Below, piece after piece: positions 60,506 to 64,000 of a stretch of DNA of 64,000 nt. Under the pieces are notes generated by a model. The model had not been told where the DNA came from and made no database searches. It saw only the letters and a program-made list of their open reading frames with translations. Made by a program: the position numbers and the translations under genes. Each line of letters starts with the position of its first letter. The stretch's first letter is position 1. Location: positions 248,001-312,000 of the forward strand of contig NZ_JACHGK010000002.1 in assembly GCF_014207535.1 (NCBI RefSeq). The letters are read 5' to 3'. The DNA is from Bacillus benzoevorans (GTDB lineage: Bacteria; Bacillota; Bacilli; Bacillales; Cytobacillaceae).

Positions 60506-61122
60506 TGATTCGGGGATCTGTCAAAAACAACTGTATTTTCATTGTTGTAGCCATAATCCCTTTCCGCAGCCATGGCGGCAGCCTTCGTTACATGAACAGT
60601 GCCAAATGGATGGTTAGGAGGAGCATATATCGAGTAGAGTTTTAGCGGAATATTGCCTGTATTTGTTACATTGTGCCATGTTCCAGCAGGGACCATAATG
60701 GCAGAATCATCACCGACGTTTCTGACAAAATTTAAACGATCTCGGCTCTTCCCCATTTGCACAGTCCCCTGGCCTTGTTCGATACGTAAGAATTGATCAA
60801 CGTTAGGATGCATTTCCAATCCGATATCTTCGCCGACCTTGAGGCTCATTAAGGTCACTTGCAAATGAGGACCCGTCCATAAAGCCGTACGGTAATTATT
60901 GTTTTGCTTTGAAGCCTCATTAATATTAACAGTAAACGGATTTGGTCCATAATCCCTTAATGCAATCCGGTCATCACCACGGAAAGATGGAAAAGCTGCA
61001 TTACTGTTTACATGGCCTGCATTTTCAGGAGTCCAGTAAACAGGCTGCCTTTCATAGTTATACATCGGTGCATTTGCATAATATAGATGTTGCTGTGGAT
61101 ACATATTTGGGATATAATTCAT
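60481..61122 (-). CDS. Cupin-domain protein
   Basis: A 213-residue protein. An N-terminal Tyr/Pro/Asn-rich stretch (1-40, MNYIPNMYPQQHLYYANAPM) resembles spore-coat-type tails. The cupin fold follows at about 80-175: GEDIGLEMHPNVDQFLRIEQG (with His, Asp and Gln in place of the classical HxH) and PAGTWHNVTNTG. It may bind a metal; enzymatic role unknown. AAGGGG precedes the ATG. First gene of the cluster with the 65-aa ORF, the holin-like protein and DUF3189. Confidence 0.8.
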   Translation of the reverse strand: MNYIPNMYPQQHLYYANAPMYNYERQPVYWTPENAGHVNSNAAFPSFRGDDRIALRDYGPNPFTVNINEASKQNNNYRTALWTGPHLQVTLMSLKVGEDIGLEMHPNVDQFLRIEQGQGTVQMGKSRDRLNFVRNVGDDSAIMVPAGTWHNVTNTGNIPLKLYSIYAPPNHPFGTVHVTKAAAMAAERDYGYNNENTVVFDRSPNQWNSMRNY

Positions 61123-61442
61123 TATTTTTCAACCCCTTCTTGATTTACACTTGAATGATCCATCACTATGCGTTATTGGTGTTTAATAACCCCTTAAGCT
61201 TGCTCAATAATAAGTAGTGAAATAACCTATCCTTTTTTCATTATTTAGACTATGACCAATATTCAGGTTTGTGCAGACACCCGCCCACTGTTTCGGAGTT
61301 TTATCATCCACTGTCTAAATCGTGATGGACTAAAGTCAGAAGGTCTCTTCCATATTGAAAGAGACCTGAATTGAAAACATTATTTCGATAGAACCTTGAA
61401 AAAGCGTTATGATAATCCCTCGGCAAATTTCACCCAAACCTT
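61123..61442. other. 320-base gap with hairpin
   Basis: A perfect AGGTCTCTT/AAGAGACCT hairpin lies at 61341-61367, 75 bases beyond the stop of the ASKHA gene, and is its probable terminator although no T run follows. The rest is AT-rich leader for the cupin gene; no gene or tRNA was seen. Confidence 0.5.
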
Positions 61443-63272
61443 TTAGACAAACATCAAACATTTAGTAAACAGGCGTTCATAGCCTTCAGATGCTCCAAGT
61501 TCCAGGTAATCCATTTCCTTTGCCAGGTCTTCCATTTGCTTACGCACGTCGACTGACATGAGGGCCATATAGGCTCCGGTTTTTGAGGAATTCCCTACAT
61601 ACTCTAGTTTATCCCGTACCGCTTCAGGCAAAATACCGACGCCTACTAAACTATCAGCTGGCAAATGAGCACCAAACTGCCCAGCAATCATCACCTTATC
61701 AAGTTGATTCATATCAATATCTGCCTGCTTTAATAAGGCATAAAATCCGGATAGAATCGCACCCTTTGCTAATTGCACCTGACGAACATCCCCTTGGGTT
61801 ATGAAAAGGTTCTTCTCATCTGAAGTACCGCCGCCCGTTTTAATCACAAATTCCCGCTTTTTCCCATCCAACTGGAGCATATCATAGCGATAATCGGATT
61901 CTGCTAGTTTTTCTTTTTTAATAAAGGCTCCGTCTTTTTTTACCAGACCTGTTCGAATTAATTCCTTTACGACTGCTAAAATCCCGCTTCCACAAAGACC
62001 GATCGGTTCTTCATTACCAATAACCTTTAATTCAATTCCGTTCTCCTCGGTTATTTTCAAATCCTCAATGGCTCCCTCTGCTGCCCTCATTCCAGAGCTA
62101 ATATTCATCCCTTCCAAAGCCGGACCAGCGGCACAGGAACAGGATAAGAGATTTCCATTATTCGCTAATACGATTTCCCCATTCGTTCCGATGTCAATAA
62201 AAAGGATGTTTCCGCTCTGTTTATGCAGTTCGCACACATATACACCTGAAACGATATCAGCACCAATATACGATGAAACGGAAGGCAGACAGTATACGCT
62301 TGCTCCCGGTGCGGCTTTTAACCCAAGATCCTTGGCTTTAACCGTTTTTGCACGTACAAAAACGGGGGCATAAGGTGATTTCCCGATGGAGGCTGCGTCA
62401 ATGCCTAACAGAAAATGGAGCATGGTACAATTGGCTGCAACCGTTAGCTCGTACACATGATCTCGCGAAATTTTCGTTTCGGCACATAACTCGCCAATCA
62501 ATGTGTTTATCCCCTTAACAATTTCATGCTGCAATTTTTCCCTGCCCAGCTTTCCATTCTCAATTTGATAGGTAATTCGCGTTAATACATCGAGCCCGAA
62601 CTTTTTCTGCGGATTAATCATCGATGCCGTTGCAAGTTCAGCACCCGTATTCAAATCCACCAATGCACAAACAACAGTTGTTGTTCCGATGTCGATGGCC
62701 ACTCCATATAAACCATTGCGTGTATCCCCAGCCTCAATTCCAATTAGCTCATCACCCGCAAAAACACCCGTGACCTCACCAAAAATTGGAACAGAACCAG
62801 CTTTACTGCCAGCCAGTAAATTCCAATCAATCCTCGCCAATCCAAGGCCAGAACAAAGTGAATCCTCATAAGAAGCCTGATTTTCTAACGTCGGCTTTTC
62901 AATGTCAATGACAGTTTTGCGAATCCCTTGGCGAAAACTAAAATCAGGCATGTATCCTTTTGTCAGAATTTCATGTTTTCGCTCCTTTTGGAGCACCTCA
63001 ATGACAATATCCTCCTTAGGGGTTACAAGGCATGCTAACCTTACCCCTGATTCGATTTCTTCCTTTTTCAACAGACTTTTCTCAGTCTCCGAAATCTCAG
63101 GAAGCTGCCCCTCAACCACTCGAATCTTGCATTTTCCACAAGATCCCTTACCATTGCAGGCATTATCGACGAAAATCTCGTTCCCAGACAGCACTTCCAA
63201 TAAATCGCCGCTAATTGCCCCATGATGATCAATGATAGTATTTCTGTTCCTAATCGCGATCTTTACCATCAC
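61443..63272 (-). CDS. ASKHA reductive activator of corrinoid enzymes, with [2Fe-2S] domain
   Basis: A 609-residue protein. Residues 1-95 are a plant-type [2Fe-2S] ferredoxin with C39, C45, C48 (ACNGKGSCGKC) and C81. Residues 185-600 are a DUF4445 actin-like ASKHA ATPase domain: YGVAIDIGTTTVVCALVDLN, then FIDIGTNGEIVL and GEEPIGLCGSGILAVVKEL. Such proteins use ATP to lower the redox potential and reduce inactive Co(II) corrinoids to Co(I). Start either the GTG at 63272 or the ATG three bases on, both after AGGGAGA. The upstream gene ends three bases away, so they form an operon. Confidence 0.88.
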   Translation of the reverse strand: MMVKIAIRNRNTIIDHHGAISGDLLEVLSGNEIFVDNACNGKGSCGKCKIRVVEGQLPEISETEKSLLKKEEIESGVRLACLVTPKEDIVIEVLQKERKHEILTKGYMPDFSFRQGIRKTVIDIEKPTLENQASYEDSLCSGLGLARIDWNLLAGSKAGSVPIFGEVTGVFAGDELIGIEAGDTRNGLYGVAIDIGTTTVVCALVDLNTGAELATASMINPQKKFGLDVLTRITYQIENGKLGREKLQHEIVKGINTLIGELCAETKISRDHVYELTVAANCTMLHFLLGIDAASIGKSPYAPVFVRAKTVKAKDLGLKAAPGASVYCLPSVSSYIGADIVSGVYVCELHKQSGNILFIDIGTNGEIVLANNGNLLSCSCAAGPALEGMNISSGMRAAEGAIEDLKITEENGIELKVIGNEEPIGLCGSGILAVVKELIRTGLVKKDGAFIKKEKLAESDYRYDMLQLDGKKREFVIKTGGGTSDEKNLFITQGDVRQVQLAKGAILSGFYALLKQADIDMNQLDKVMIAGQFGAHLPADSLVGVGILPEAVRDKLEYVGNSSKTGAYMALMSVDVRKQMEDLAKEMDYLELGASEGYERLFTKCLMFV

Positions 63273-63275
63273 TAA

Positions 63276-64000
63276 TTAATCTCCCTCTGATAAGGATTGA
63301 AGCATGGCCCGAATATTCTTGAGAGGAGACTTCATCCCCAGCCCGCATGCCGGTGAAATGATGTTTGACCCGCCTCTAACACAAGCCTGCGTTAACTTGG
63401 CCACCTTCTCCGGCTCGCCGAATTCAATAGTATATGTGCTAACATTTCCCATTAACTGACGATCCTTTAAATTCTCTCTTGCATCCCTCATACTGACCAT
63501 TGAATCAAAACTAAGGACATCGCTGATAATTTTGTTCACCTCTGGATAGACATTGGTCATTCGTCCACAAATGTGGACAATCGTTCCAACCTCAGGGTTC
63601 TCAGCTTTGATTGCGGTTAGGATTTTATTAATATACTTCACCACAAATTCTTCGAACAGCTTTGGTCCTAATATCTCACCCGTTCCACTTGGGTCAGAAA
63701 TAGCAATGATTGCAGCGCCTGCCTCGATTTGTTTTTTGGCAAATTTGATTAATTGATCCGCCACAAACGCAACCATTTCATGGGCTTCCCTATTACTTCT
63801 ACGTAATTCTTTGTAAAAGATAACCGGTTCTATTAACGAGCTTGCCGTACTAATCGGACCCGTTATATTCCCGATTATCGGCACATCGTTCCCTTTTGTC
63901 TTTAACAGCGAAATCGCATCAAGCACGACCTTTGCTCGTCCGCTTTCAAAATTAACGTCAGAAAGCTTCGCCCAATCCTTTACTGACTGCAAAGGATATT
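63276..64000 (-). CDS. UroD-family methyltransferase (MtaA/CmuA type), 5' end outside window
   Basis: The last 241 codons of a gene that continues past the right edge. It is a uroporphyrinogen-decarboxylase-fold methyltransferase. The zinc-binding set is visible: H and C in VHICGRM and C in SPACGLGM; the family also has NITGPISTASSLI and ISDPSGTGEILGPKLF. Such enzymes move a methyl group between a corrinoid protein and a thiol or folate carrier. The true start is not in the window. It is followed by the ASKHA activator, as in methylamine, methanol or glycine-betaine systems. Confidence 0.87.
   Translation of the reverse strand, partial: YPLQSVKDWAKLSDVNFESGRAKVVLDAISLLKTKGNDVPIIGNITGPISTASSLIEPVIFYKELRRSNREAHEMVAFVADQLIKFAKKQIEAGAAIIAISDPSGTGEILGPKLFEEFVVKYINKILTAIKAENPEVGTIVHICGRMTNVYPEVNKIISDVLSFDSMVSMRDARENLKDRQLMGNVSTYTIEFGEPEKVAKLTQACVRGGSNIISPACGLGMKSPLKNIRAMLQSLSEGD

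Noticed and set aside
1..64000. tRNA, rRNA, CRISPR array, intact transposase or prophage
   Set aside because: None was seen on either strand; no tRNA-like cloverleaf, no regular repeat-spacer series and no transposase or integrase frame.

Overview
This window is low-GC Gram-positive chromosome, almost certainly from an aerobic or facultative, spore-forming member of the Bacillaceae. The reasons are strong AGGAGG-type ribosome binding sites, many TTG and GTG starts, U-rich hairpin terminators between most genes, and a gene set typical of Bacillus relatives: FabH of the FabHB type, the BpsA/BpsB type III polyketide pair, a YkoP/YkoQ-like pair, NasDEF-like nitrite reduction, SLH-domain cell-surface proteins, a BC1872-like orphan phage gene, GtrA and VanZ. 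No rRNA, tRNA, CRISPR array, intact insertion sequence or intact prophage was seen. All product names are family assignments read from the translations; no database search was possible.

Layout. 1-10 kb: a VOC protein, FabH behind a FapR-like operator, a metallophosphoesterase/YkoP pair, a short flavoprotein, and a catabolic-looking group (IclR regulator, luciferase-like monooxygenase, aromatic-acid-type MFS carrier, enoyl-CoA hydratase). 10.8-13.3 kb: two tandem superoxide dismutase genes followed by a convergent SufR-like regulator with Fe-S-type cysteines. The same inverted repeat, ATACTT-N11-AAGTAT, lies at both sod promoters and upstream of the regulator, so this looks like one small autoregulated redox circuit. 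13.3-18 kb: a phage-derived ORF, the alkylpyrone pair bpsAB beside a complex palindromic element, then nitroreductase and azoreductase behind an MhqR-type operator. 18-28 kb: an SDR oxidoreductase, fructose uptake (fruKA without an adjacent fruR), and a nitrite reductase/siroheme operon (nirB-nirD-nasF) behind a perfect FNR box. 28-36 kb: a nuclease-helicase fusion, several transporters that share a candidate operator, and a UreH-like nickel/cobalt permease. 36-46 kb: a DCC-family protein, an SLH-BsuPI surface protein, class I aldolase, nitronate monooxygenase, a nitroreductase, a vitamin-B6-like pair (ECF S-component and pyridoxamine kinase) and RarD. 46-55 kb: a flavin monooxygenase, a lipoprotein, a Usp protein, a membrane-anchored HtrA-like protease, GtrA with the dead stub of its glycosyltransferase partner, and a second SLH-BsuPI paralogue with VanZ. 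55-64 kb: two MFS exporters and a SufT-like protein between inverted copies of a 46-47 bp palindromic repeat, a cupin/DUF3189 operon of unknown role, and a corrinoid-linked pair (ASKHA reductive activator and UroD-type methyltransferase) that runs off the right edge.

The strongest signals worth following are the three-site sod/SufR-like regulon with paralogues that differ beside the metal ligands, the corrinoid methyltransferase pair, the repeat families at 15.5 kb and at 55.5/58.8 kb, and the glycosyltransferase remnant behind GtrA.
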